Origin: Flavobacterium agri
GTDB taxonomy: Bacteria; Bacteroidota; Bacteroidia; Flavobacteriales; Flavobacteriaceae
Direction of reading: 5' to 3'
Length of the DNA: 56,242 nucleotides
Assembly (NCBI RefSeq): GCF_013401995.1
Contig: NZ_JACBJI010000010.1
Span: 1 to 56,242 of the forward strand
Program-made: the position numbers and the translations under genes
Part shown: positions 34,135-43,369 of the stretch, one piece after another
How positions within the stretch are numbered: the first letter of the stretch is position 1
How the letters are laid out: every line of letters starts with the position of its first letter
Notes under the pieces: generated by a model
The model's input: only the letters and a program-made list of their open reading frames with translations
Told to the model about the DNA's origin: nothing
The model's database searches: none

Positions 34135-35547
34135 ATGAACCTCTTAAAAACAACTGCGATTGCAGCCTTGATCGTCACTTCGGCGGCGGTTTCGGCCCAA
34201 AAAAAACAAACCGGAAAAGTCGAATCCTGGCTCACCAAAGGCGATAAGACGGTACTTTTCCAAAAACAACAGGATTTCGCGATGGTCGCCGCATCGGGGC
34301 TTGCCAACCGAAACAACATCACGGTCGACGCGAGCCAAACCTTCCAGACCATAGACGGTTTCGGGTATTGTCTCACCGGAGGAAGCGCCCAACTGATCTC
34401 GAAAATGGACGAAGCTTCCCAAACCGAACTTCTCAAAGACCTGTTTTCGACCGAAGGCAACGCGATCGGCATCAGCTACCTACGCGTAAGCATTGGCGCA
34501 TCCGATCTGGACGACCATGTCTTTTCGTATGACGACATGCCTGTCGGAGAAACGGATCCGAACCTCAAAAAATTCAGTCTCGAGAACGACCGTCGCACCG
34601 GATTGATCCCGATCCTCAAAAAAATCCTCAAAATCAACCCCAAAATAAAAATCATGGGATCGCCGTGGTCGGCTCCCGTTTGGATGAAAACCAACGGAGA
34701 CACACGCGGCGGCAGTCTCAAACCCGAATGGTACGGCGCCTATGCCGATTATTTCGTGAAATACATCCAAGGCATGAAAGCCGAAGGGATTGCGATCGAC
34801 GCGATTACCGTCCAGAACGAGCCGCTACATCCCGGAAACAATCCGAGTATGTACATGGAAGCCAAAGACCAGGCGGTTTTCGTACGAGATCATTTGGGTC
34901 CGGCGTTCCAAGCTGCGGACATCAAAACCAAAATCATCGTATACGACCACAATTGCGACAAACCCGAATATCCGCTCGAGATTTTGGCCGATGCAAAAGC
35001 GAAACAATACGTAGACGGTTCTGCTTTCCATTTGTACGGAGGCACGATCGATGCCATGTCTAAAGTGCACGACGCCCATCCCGACAAAAATCTTTATTTC
35101 ACCGAACAATGGACGGGCGGCCCCGGCGATTTCCCGAACGATTTGAAATGGAACGTCGAGCATCTGCTTATAGGCGCGACCCAAAATTGGGCAAAAACCG
35201 TTTTGCAATGGAATTTGGCCGCCGATCCGAACTACGATCCGCATACCGACCGCGGCGGTTGTACTTCTTGTATGGGCGCGGTGACGATAGGAGGTTCTAA
35301 AGTCGTCAAGAACGTAGCGTATTACCACATGGCGCACGCGTCGAAATTCGCGAGACCGGGTTCGAAAAGAATCAAGACCTCGACCATCGACGGATTGCCC
35401 AACGTCGCTTTCAAGACGCCCGACGGAAAAACCGTGCTTGTCGTCGTGAACACATCGGCCCAAAAGAAAAACTTCTCGGTATCGTACCAAGCCCAGTCGT
35501 TCGGCGCGAAACTCGATCCCGGTGCCGTGGTCACGTACATTTTCTGA
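34135..35547 (+). CDS. Glycoside hydrolase family 30 protein (glucosylceramidase-like), secreted
   Basis: 470 residues. Signal peptide ending AVSAQ near residue 22. The TIM barrel carries the acid/base Glu229 in VQNEP and the nucleophile Glu324 in YFTEQW; GFGYCLTGGSA and GSPWSAPVWMK are also typical, as is the C-terminal beta-sandwich. Likely cleaves beta-1,6- or beta-1,3-glucosides outside the cytoplasm. The stop codon overlaps the ATG of the next gene by one base. Confidence 0.93.
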   Translation: MNLLKTTAIAALIVTSAAVSAQKKQTGKVESWLTKGDKTVLFQKQQDFAMVAASGLANRNNITVDASQTFQTIDGFGYCLTGGSAQLISKMDEASQTELLKDLFSTEGNAIGISYLRVSIGASDLDDHVFSYDDMPVGETDPNLKKFSLENDRRTGLIPILKKILKINPKIKIMGSPWSAPVWMKTNGDTRGGSLKPEWYGAYADYFVKYIQGMKAEGIAIDAITVQNEPLHPGNNPSMYMEAKDQAVFVRDHLGPAFQAADIKTKIIVYDHNCDKPEYPLEILADAKAKQYVDGSAFHLYGGTIDAMSKVHDAHPDKNLYFTEQWTGGPGDFPNDLKWNVEHLLIGATQNWAKTVLQWNLAADPNYDPHTDRGGCTSCMGAVTIGGSKVVKNVAYYHMAHASKFARPGSKRIKTSTIDGLPNVAFKTPDGKTVLVVVNTSAQKKNFSVSYQAQSFGAKLDPGAVVTYIF

Positions 35548-36473
35548 TGAAATTACGCGTCGCGAGACATACCAAAAATTTAAGCCCGATGATCGGATTC
35601 TACACCGAGGTCATCGGGCTTGAACATTTGGGAGGATTCGAAAACCACGACCGTTACGACGGCGTTTTCCTGGGTTTACCGAATGAAAATTGGGAAATCG
35701 AATTCACCGTTTCGGACGAACTTCCGGGGCATACTCCGGACGAGGACGACCTTTTGGTGTTCTATTTCAATTCGCGATTCGAAATGGAAGCCGTCATCAA
35801 ACGCGCGATCAACAACGGGATTCTTCCAATCAAGGCAAAAAATCCGTATTGGAACAAGAACGGTATGACTTTGCCCGATCCCGACGGGTTTCTGGTGACT
35901 TTGGCGTTGCGTTCTCCTAAACTTGATTCGGATAAATTATTGTCGAAACAAGCCATTTCGTCGGGAATTCAAGATTGGGATTCATTGCTCGATCATGTAC
36001 GCAACCTGCCTTACGGAAGAAATGCGAACCGTCACGACCTAAGCCTCGTCCTATCGGAAGCGAAAGGCAGCTGCAGCTCGAAGCACGCGTTGCTCAAAGC
36101 CATAGCCGACGAATCGGGAATCGATGCCAAACTTGTGATCGGCATCTATAAAATGAACCGTGAAAACACGCGCGGGATTGGGAAAACACTTGAAAATTCA
36201 GGGCTTGAATATGTTCCCGAAGCGCATTGTTATCTGAAATTCGGGCAACATCGATACGATTTTACGAATCCGCATTCCGACATTTCAAAAATTGAAACCG
36301 ATCTACTGGAGGAAATCGAAATCACGCCGTCTCAAGTCGCCGATTTCAAAGTCCAATATCATAAGAACTTCATTAAAAAATGGATTTCGGATGAAAAAAT
36401 CGCACTTAATTTCGACGCCGTTTGGCAATTGCGCGAGCGTTGCATCGAAGCGCTTTCCGAAAATAAATCCTAA
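35547..36473 (+). CDS. Fusion of VOC domain and transglutaminase-like domain
   Basis: 308 residues. N-terminal VOC (glyoxalase-like) domain, residues 1-122, with IGFYTEVIGLEHLGGF and NGMTLPDPDGFLVTL. The C-terminal part (about 140-300) has a papain/transglutaminase-like Cys-His-Asp series: Cys176 in KGSCSSKHALL, His227 in PEAHCYL and Asp238 in YDFTNP. The order and spacing match transglutaminase-like proteases or amidases. No signal peptide. Coupled by one-base overlap to GH30. Combined function unknown. Confidence 0.8.
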   Translation: MKLRVARHTKNLSPMIGFYTEVIGLEHLGGFENHDRYDGVFLGLPNENWEIEFTVSDELPGHTPDEDDLLVFYFNSRFEMEAVIKRAINNGILPIKAKNPYWNKNGMTLPDPDGFLVTLALRSPKLDSDKLLSKQAISSGIQDWDSLLDHVRNLPYGRNANRHDLSLVLSEAKGSCSSKHALLKAIADESGIDAKLVIGIYKMNRENTRGIGKTLENSGLEYVPEAHCYLKFGQHRYDFTNPHSDISKIETDLLEEIEITPSQVADFKVQYHKNFIKKWISDEKIALNFDAVWQLRERCIEALSENKS

Positions 36474-36617
36474 CCGTTTTACCCATTTCTTTTTTATCCG
36501 CATCGGCGTATTTTCATGCTTGCCTATGTCGGATTTTGCCTTTCCTAAAACAAAAGCCGCAAATCCTCATTGGCATCGGCACCGATTTCGGAAATACGTA
36601 CCTTTAAGAAAAAAAGT

Positions 36618-37460
36618 ATGAAAAGAACTTTACTCCTTTTGATTTCACTTGTGGCTTCTATGGCTGCATTTGCACAGTATCATCCGTTCCTTGACAATTC
36701 GGCCTGGAACGTGCGCATGTACAATTTCGGCGGATATTCCGACCATTACATACAACCCGGAACGCCCGTATCCGTGGACGGCATGGATTATATGCAATTC
36801 ACCGACGCGGCTTTCGGCAACCAGACCGTCCTGATCCGCGAAGACATCCCTTCCAAAAAAGTCTACCGACGCATAGACGGTTCAGATGTATTGTTGTACG
36901 ATTTCAGCCTTGAGGTCGGCGACACGTTCACGTTGCCCAACGGACAGACGCTCGCCATCGTCGAGATTTCGGAAGTTCCGACGGCCGACGGAGGCACGAC
37001 CCGACGTTTTTTCATGAACAGTTTCGTGTTCAGCGAAGTGGTTTATGAAGGCGTTGGCGGCGACAACCATCCGTTCCGTTACCAATCGGAAATGCCTGCC
37101 GATCCGGCGCTTTACAACTATTGCAGTTATCAGGACGGCGTCAATATCTTCAATTTCGGACTGGCCAACGGAGGCACGCCGACCGATTGCAATTCGCTTG
37201 GTTTGCCGACTTCGCGCATCGCCGACGTGAAGTTGTATCCGAACCCGTTTTCGCGACAGTTCACGATTTCTAACGATTCTGGATTTTCGGATGCCGATAT
37301 CAAGCTGTTCGACGTCACCGGACGCGAAGTGCGCACTTTGAAACATATGAGCGGAAACCAGATCGAGATTCCGCGCGCGAATTTGGTCTCGGGAATTTAC
37401 GCGTTGCAAATCGAGGAAAACGGAAAAGTCATTTCGAGAAAAAAATTGGTCGTCGAGTAA
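36618..37460 (+). CDS. Secreted protein with T9SS type A sorting domain
   Basis: 280 residues from ATG 36618. Signal peptide ends near FAQ (residue 20). The C-terminal 75 residues form a type A sorting domain: VKLYPNPFSRQFTI, IKLFDVTGREVR, and SGIYALQIEENGKVISRKKLVVE-like end. It is therefore exported by the type IX system and anchored or released at the surface. The central domain is unrecognised. Convergent with the next gene. Confidence 0.9.
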   Translation: MKRTLLLLISLVASMAAFAQYHPFLDNSAWNVRMYNFGGYSDHYIQPGTPVSVDGMDYMQFTDAAFGNQTVLIREDIPSKKVYRRIDGSDVLLYDFSLEVGDTFTLPNGQTLAIVEISEVPTADGGTTRRFFMNSFVFSEVVYEGVGGDNHPFRYQSEMPADPALYNYCSYQDGVNIFNFGLANGGTPTDCNSLGLPTSRIADVKLYPNPFSRQFTISNDSGFSDADIKLFDVTGREVRTLKHMSGNQIEIPRANLVSGIYALQIEENGKVISRKKLVVE

Positions 37461-37466
37461 GTCGCG

Positions 37467-38819
37467 TCACATTTTCATCAACGCAGGATACAACCTGAGA
37501 TATACTTCGAACGCCATCGGATTTTTGCCGTAAAGCGCATCCAATCGGCTTGAACTTGCATAAAAACTGAATTGACCGCCAGCCGCGAGATTCAGTTTTT
37601 TGAGTTTTAGCACGTCGTAACTGCTGCCGATCGTAAGTGCGTTTACAGGAAATACCGTGTGTTCTCCAAACTCCTCTTCATCGAGATTCAATTCTTCGAC
37701 GGATTTCTGCACGAATTCGTATTTGCCGTAAACGGCCAGCCTTCTTTTATTCCAGGCGGCTTCAAACAAAGCGGCGTGTTCGGCATCGTGCCCTTTGGAT
37801 TTGTTCATGCCCCAAAGTGCGGTCGCGTTGAACCAGCCGTCGTCGGTCAAAGGCAAACTATAGGTTGCGGATGCGGTAGTCCGGTTCACGTCTTCGTCGG
37901 GATGCAGCGCTTCGGGCTCTTTGATGAAACCGTGTGAAACCTGCAATGCCCAGTTTCGGTTCGGATTAAACGACAATCGGCCCGAATAACTGTCGAATTT
38001 CGGTTTGTCGAAATCGTAACGGTGTTCGTTAGGTTCGCGTCCGGTAAACGACGAGCCTTCAATCTTGAACTTCCCATATCGCAAACCGATCGTTGCGACC
38101 CCGAACGTAATGTGCGTCGCGTCTACCCAATGATGGCTCAAAGGCGCGTCGGGATTGTAAAGAGACGAAGGCCGATGCATGAACGCGACGGCTCCGAGTG
38201 CGGGTTCTCCGGGATAACCGACGTAGACGAACGCATCCATATCTTTTGTGAACGAATGCGCATAACTTACCGACAATTCCGAAAACAGATCGTGCGGATG
38301 CTGCCTGTCTACAAGCGGATTGCCGCGATACGCCTCGCCGCTTTGAAAAAGCAACGGATAGCCGTCGTTTCCGCCTGTGGCCGCATCGAACGAAAACATC
38401 GTATTGAAATGGAAAAGTCCTTTTTTGCCGATGGGTTTCTGTCCCATGAACATAAGCCAGTTCGGAGCGTCGAACTCGTCATCGCCTCGACTTCCGCGAT
38501 CGGTGAAATCCTGGTTGTTATAGCGCGCAAAAAGATTGCCGTGTGCCATGAACATCCAATCGTTTTCATGGAACATCAAGCCGTACATGGGCGATGCATC
38601 GGGCAACCAACCCGTTCCCGAAGCGTTTCGGTTCATCGGTAAATTGCGTGAAAAAGCGTGCGACATTTGATGCATTTCGTGCATGGTTTCGGTTGAGTCC
38701 GATTTCATTTCGTGCATCTGGTGGTTTTGCGGCACGTCTTTTTTCGTTTGATGATGGTCGTGTTGCGCGAATCCGGCAACGCCCACAAAGAATAAGAGTG
38801 TAAAGAATATTTTGGTCAT
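37467..38819 (-). CDS. His/Met-rich outer-membrane beta-barrel protein
   Basis: 450 residues. Signal peptide ends at GFAQ; residues 19-60 are rich in His and Met (HDHHQTKK, HQMHEMK, HEMHQMSH), a typical copper-binding composition. The rest looks like a beta-barrel with repeating aromatic strands and ends LYPALMKM. Known relatives lie in copper-handling loci of Bacteroidetes; no other copper gene is present here, so the role is inferred from composition. Confidence 0.75.
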   Translation of the reverse strand: MTKIFFTLLFFVGVAGFAQHDHHQTKKDVPQNHQMHEMKSDSTETMHEMHQMSHAFSRNLPMNRNASGTGWLPDASPMYGLMFHENDWMFMAHGNLFARYNNQDFTDRGSRGDDEFDAPNWLMFMGQKPIGKKGLFHFNTMFSFDAATGGNDGYPLLFQSGEAYRGNPLVDRQHPHDLFSELSVSYAHSFTKDMDAFVYVGYPGEPALGAVAFMHRPSSLYNPDAPLSHHWVDATHITFGVATIGLRYGKFKIEGSSFTGREPNEHRYDFDKPKFDSYSGRLSFNPNRNWALQVSHGFIKEPEALHPDEDVNRTTASATYSLPLTDDGWFNATALWGMNKSKGHDAEHAALFEAAWNKRRLAVYGKYEFVQKSVEELNLDEEEFGEHTVFPVNALTIGSSYDVLKLKKLNLAAGGQFSFYASSSRLDALYGKNPMAFEVYLRLYPALMKM

Positions 38820-38907
38820 GACGATCGGTATTTAGACATATCCAAAACTAAAAAAGCCGACTCGAAAGCCGGCTATACAATTGTGGAAAGGATTTGCAGG
38901 ATTTTGG

Positions 38908-41900
38908 TTATTTCCTCATGAATTTCCCGCTGATATCATCGTACTCAAGCAGCAACTCATTCGATTTCCCATCTCTGTCGAACACTTTTTCCCAAGTGGA
39001 AAGCGGTTCCCAGATCGCCGTTCCCTTTCCGCGTCCGTTGGGAACTTCGAAAGCGATTTTGTTGACTTCCTGCTTCAATGCGGAATATTCCACGACGATC
39101 ACATCTTTGTCGTATTGCTTTGACAAAGCCGCGAGATTGTACTCCAGGTCGTTCAAAGTGCCGTGCCATTTCGGGTAATACGACAGTCCGATCACGTCGA
39201 AATGTGCGCCGCGTTTGAGCATCTCGTCTATGCATTCGACGGTTTCGAAATGTTGTCCGCCGAGCGCCAGGTGAAACAGCATTTGCGTGTTCGGATTCAC
39301 GGCTTTTACGGCAGCTACTCCGGCGTTGTACAATTGCGCCATGCCGTCGGGATTCGCGATCGAGCCTTCGGGCCAGACCAATCCGTGGTTGATTTCGTTA
39401 CCGACCTGAACCATGTCTGGTAAAGTTCCTTGCGCTTTGAGTTCAGACATCACTTTGAACGTCCAATCGTAAAGCGATTTTTTGAGTTGGTCCGTCGATT
39501 GGCCTTCCCAGGCTTTCGGTTTGTATTGCTTACCGGGATCGGCCCAATAATCGGAATAATGGAAATCGAGCAGCAGTTTCATTCCGGCCGCTTTCACGCG
39601 CTTTGCCATGGCTTTGGTGTGTTCCAGATCGCAGAAACCTTTTGCGGGCGAATATCCTTTTTCGTTCGCGGGTTCGTTGAAAATCCTGAGTCGCACGTAA
39701 TTGAACCCATGGTCTTTGATGATTTGGATCGCATCTTTTTGGACGCCTTTGTCCGAAAACTTGATGCCGCGCGCCTCGAGTTCGGGCAAAAACGAAATAT
39801 CCGCGCCGAGCATTTTGTCTATGGGACGCGATTTGGCCGCTTCGCCTTTGAGTTCGTATTTCCTGTCGATGGAAACGACGGCTTTTTTAGCGGGTTCGAC
39901 CGTGATGAAATCGGTCGCGCCCGTTTCCAATCCGGCCGCTTTCGCATCGAAATGGATGAATTCCGATTTTGTCCCCGCCTGAACGATCACCTGGCAATGT
40001 CCGTTGAACAACGATCGCTGCCACGCGCCGTCGATACATTTGTCGGGTTCGTGCGAACTCGGATCGCCATTACCCACTCCGATGATTTTCGCATCGCCTT
40101 TGATTTCGAAACGGATCATGTTGTCGGCATCGGGAACTTCGCGTCCTTCTTTGTCTACGACCGAAATATTGACGATCGCGACGTCTTTTCCGTCGGCGGT
40201 CATCGTGGTTTTATAAGGCGTCACGACCACTTCATACGCAGGACCTGTCGTTTCCACTTTGGCCGTTAATTTCTTTCCTTTTTTATACGCGACGGCTTCG
40301 AGTTTTCCGGGTTCGTACTGCACGTTCCAATTCAAATGTCCGTTGCGCGGCATGTCTTTTTTGCCCAGGGATTTTCCGTTGAGGAACAATTCGACGTTGT
40401 CGGCATTCGAGTTCACCCAGACTTCAACGAAATCGCTCGGTTTGTCCCAATGTTTTTTGTCGGGCCAATTCCAATGTGGAGAAATGTGCAACACGTCTTT
40501 ATCGGTCCACCAACTTTGATAATAGTAATAGAGATTTTTGGGGAAGCCGCATACGTCCATGATCCCGAAGTGCGAATTCACGTTCGGCCACGAATACGGC
40601 GTGGGTTCGCCTCTGTAATCGAATCCCGTCCAAATGAATCCGCCGAGCCAATAGTCGTTTTCGGCAGCGAGTTTCCACCAGGTTTCGGCCGTACTCGCCC
40701 ACCATGGCGCGGTGATGTCCTGATCGGGAACATAAGCGCGGATCGAATCCTTGACGTAAATGCCGCGGGTCGTGACCGTGCTTCCCATTTCGGTTCCAAT
40801 AAGCGGTTGATCGGGATGTGCCTTGTGATAATCGGCGACCGCAAATTGACGATAATTGAAACCGCGAACCGGAATCACCTCGTTAACGCCTTCGTATTCC
40901 GTACCTAAATCGGCGGCATACGTCGAAGTGCGCGTCGGGTCGTATTGTTTTTGGATCGAAAGCAGCGATTTTGCGATCCTGTTCCCGAATTCGTTCTTTT
41001 GGATCCAACCTTCTTCATTACCGATCGACCAAAGGAAAACCGACGCGTGGTTGCGGTCGCGCTTAAGCAACTTCTTGAATTGGTCGGTGTATTCTTTTCC
41101 CGAATTCAACAGACGTTGCTCGTCTAAAACCAGCATCCCAAGCGAATCACAAGCCATGAGCAAAACCGGATCGGGCGCGTTGTGACTCATTCTCCACGCA
41201 TTCACGCCCATCTGTTTTTCGAGCATCACGCGATGGTAATGCAAGTGGTCGGGAATCGCCGCACCGACGCCGGCGTGGTCCTGATGGTTGTTCACACCGT
41301 AAATTTTGTGCTTCTTGCCGTTGACGAAAACGCCGTTTTTATTGATTTCGATGTTTCGGATACCGAACGGGACTTTTTGTTCATCGATCACCTTATCGCC
41401 TTGCTTCAATTGTACGACGACGCGATACAGATACGGATCTTCGAGCGACCACAACCGCGCATTGGCGACCGGAATCGAATTGAACGCTTTCTTGGTTTCT
41501 CCGGGATTTATCGAAATCTTGCCCGCATTCGATTTGGAAACGATTTTGCCGTTTCGGTCTTTGAGCAATGCGTATACATCGACGGTAGATTTTGAAAAAC
41601 CATCGTTCGAGACTTCGGTTTCCACGGTCAGATTCGCTTTCTTGCCCGATATTTTGGAATGGGCGAAAACCCCGTCGGTCGCGATGTGCGTATTGGCATA
41701 TTGGTTGAGCCACACATGACGGTAAATGCCCGCGCCTTCGTAAAACCAGCCTTCGTATTGGGTCGCGTCGACACGTACGACGACTACGTTTTCTTTGTCG
41801 AACGATACGAAATCGGTGATGTCGAAATTGAAGCCGAGATAGCCGCTTTCGTTTCTTCCGCAGTAAAAACCGTTGACCCAGACTTGCGCATTTCTATAAA

Positions 41901-42309
41901 TCCCATCGAATTGGAGTTCGAATCTTTGGCCTTTATCTTTTGGGTCAAGGTTGAAATGTTTTCTGTACCATCCGATGGAAGTCTCTGGAAACAACCCACC
42001 GACGGGTTTGTAACCGTGCGATTGCACATCGAAATTATCGACATATTTGAACGGAAGCGCGACCGCCCAATCGTGCGGCAAATCTACTTTCGCCCAAGTC
42101 GTGTCGACGAACTTCGCGTCAATTGCCGTTTTCGCTCCGTTTCCGGATTTCGAAAACGTCGTCGCAATCGAATAATTGAAATCTTTTTCGGCATTTGAAG
42201 CGTGCCCGAAATGGAATTTCCATCCGAAGTCGAAATCGGTCTTTTTTCTGGGTTGTGCAAAAACGACCGTCGCAAAAAGCAATATCGGTAAAAGTAAACG
42301 GGATTTCAT
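38908..42309 (-). CDS. Two-enzyme fusion: GH2 beta-galactosidase and GH53 endo-galactanase
   Basis: 1133 residues. Signal peptide (VVFAQ). Residues 30-600 are a GH2 enzyme: sugar-binding and Ig-like domains, then a TIM barrel with acid/base Glu432 in IGNEEGW and nucleophile Glu507 in IGTEMGS, followed by Ig-like domains (about 680-800). Residues about 800-1133 are a GH53 endo-beta-1,4-galactanase: Glu972 in VGNEINHG and Glu1074 in VVEYS, plus DFHYSDYWADP. It should cut beta-1,4-galactan and remove galactose from the fragments. No SusC/SusD pair lies nearby. Confidence 0.9.
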   Translation of the reverse strand: MKSRLLLPILLFATVVFAQPRKKTDFDFGWKFHFGHASNAEKDFNYSIATTFSKSGNGAKTAIDAKFVDTTWAKVDLPHDWAVALPFKYVDNFDVQSHGYKPVGGLFPETSIGWYRKHFNLDPKDKGQRFELQFDGIYRNAQVWVNGFYCGRNESGYLGFNFDITDFVSFDKENVVVVRVDATQYEGWFYEGAGIYRHVWLNQYANTHIATDGVFAHSKISGKKANLTVETEVSNDGFSKSTVDVYALLKDRNGKIVSKSNAGKISINPGETKKAFNSIPVANARLWSLEDPYLYRVVVQLKQGDKVIDEQKVPFGIRNIEINKNGVFVNGKKHKIYGVNNHQDHAGVGAAIPDHLHYHRVMLEKQMGVNAWRMSHNAPDPVLLMACDSLGMLVLDEQRLLNSGKEYTDQFKKLLKRDRNHASVFLWSIGNEEGWIQKNEFGNRIAKSLLSIQKQYDPTRTSTYAADLGTEYEGVNEVIPVRGFNYRQFAVADYHKAHPDQPLIGTEMGSTVTTRGIYVKDSIRAYVPDQDITAPWWASTAETWWKLAAENDYWLGGFIWTGFDYRGEPTPYSWPNVNSHFGIMDVCGFPKNLYYYYQSWWTDKDVLHISPHWNWPDKKHWDKPSDFVEVWVNSNADNVELFLNGKSLGKKDMPRNGHLNWNVQYEPGKLEAVAYKKGKKLTAKVETTGPAYEVVVTPYKTTMTADGKDVAIVNISVVDKEGREVPDADNMIRFEIKGDAKIIGVGNGDPSSHEPDKCIDGAWQRSLFNGHCQVIVQAGTKSEFIHFDAKAAGLETGATDFITVEPAKKAVVSIDRKYELKGEAAKSRPIDKMLGADISFLPELEARGIKFSDKGVQKDAIQIIKDHGFNYVRLRIFNEPANEKGYSPAKGFCDLEHTKAMAKRVKAAGMKLLLDFHYSDYWADPGKQYKPKAWEGQSTDQLKKSLYDWTFKVMSELKAQGTLPDMVQVGNEINHGLVWPEGSIANPDGMAQLYNAGVAAVKAVNPNTQMLFHLALGGQHFETVECIDEMLKRGAHFDVIGLSYYPKWHGTLNDLEYNLAALSKQYDKDVIVVEYSALKQEVNKIAFEVPNGRGKGTAIWEPLSTWEKVFDRDGKSNELLLEYDDISGKFMRK

Positions 42310-42389
42310 GCGTGGGATTTTGGTATCGGTAAAAATAACGAGAACGTTTTCTTTATCCTACCGAACCCTACCAGTTTGGGAATTTTGGG

Positions 42390-42552
42390 ATAATAGATAA
42401 TAGATGATAGACGGATAGATAATAGACTTTTCAGAGTAAAGCGGAAGTGTGTTTTCCAATCCAAAAATTTATACCCATAAATAAAAATAGGTCTGTGCGC
42501 AAGACACCAGAGCGTCTATCATCTATCCGTCTATTATCTTTCGTCTATTTAT
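42390..42552. repeat. Inverted TCTATTATC-type repeats
   Basis: GATAATAGATGATAGACGG-type sequence (42390-42430) and its near reverse complement (42511-42552) flank about 80 bases upstream of the N-formylglutamate amidohydrolase gene. Related blocks lie at 33418-33470. Origin unknown. Confidence 0.55.
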
Positions 42553-42574
42553 TACCTTTGGAAAAACTCATCAA

Positions 42575-43369
42575 ATGCAACTTTACAACATCATAGAACC
42601 GACGGCAGCGCAAGTTCCGATCATCATCAGCTCACCTCATTCGGGCACGTATTTTCCCGACCACATCAAATCGCGCATCAAACCCGAATTGGCTTCGAGG
42701 CCCGACGATGCCGATTGGTTCATCGACAAATTATACGACTTCGCGCCTTCTATGGGCGTCACAATGATCACCGCGAATTATTGCCGTTGGGTGATCGATC
42801 TGAACCGCGATCCGCAGCAGAAACCGTTGTACGACGACGGACGCGTGATTACGGGTTTGTGTCCGCTCACCGATTTCAACGGGTTGCCTTTGTATTCGCA
42901 AAATCCGCCTGACGAGGCCGAAATTGAACAACGATTGGAAAATTACTTCCTTCCGTATCATCAAAAAGTGGATGAAATGCTCGCCGAAACGAAAGCGAAA
43001 TTCGGAAAGGCGTTGTTGTTCGACGCACATTCCATCCGCAAAGTCGTTCCCGGCATACAAAAAGACGCGTTTCCCGATTTGATTTTGGGCGACAACGATT
43101 TGACTTCGGCCTCGGCTTCGGTCATCGCGGCGGCTTTCGACGAACTCAAGACGGGCGATTATCACATCGAGCACAACCATCCGTTCAAGGGCGGTTTCAT
43201 TACGCGTTCGTTCGGGAAGCCTGAAAACAACATACACGCGCTTCAGCTCGAAATGGCCAAAACCAATTATATGGACGATTCCGAAACCAAATACGACGAA
43301 GCGCGAGCGAACAAAATGCGTGCTTTGTTGCAAAATACTTTCCGAAAACTAATCGAAGCGCTACAATGA
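42575..43369 (+). CDS. N-formylglutamate amidohydrolase
   Basis: 264 residues. SSPHSGTYFP near residue 19, DADWFIDKLYD, DLNRDP and FDAHSI, with zinc ligands in the histidine motifs, are diagnostic of the family. Hydrolyses N-formylglutamate to glutamate and formate, the last step of one histidine-degradation route. Its stop overlaps the hutF start by four bases (ATGA), so the two form a translationally coupled pair. -7-like TACCTTTG at 42553-42560. Confidence 0.92.
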   Translation: MQLYNIIEPTAAQVPIIISSPHSGTYFPDHIKSRIKPELASRPDDADWFIDKLYDFAPSMGVTMITANYCRWVIDLNRDPQQKPLYDDGRVITGLCPLTDFNGLPLYSQNPPDEAEIEQRLENYFLPYHQKVDEMLAETKAKFGKALLFDAHSIRKVVPGIQKDAFPDLILGDNDLTSASASVIAAAFDELKTGDYHIEHNHPFKGGFITRSFGKPENNIHALQLEMAKTNYMDDSETKYDEARANKMRALLQNTFRKLIEALQ

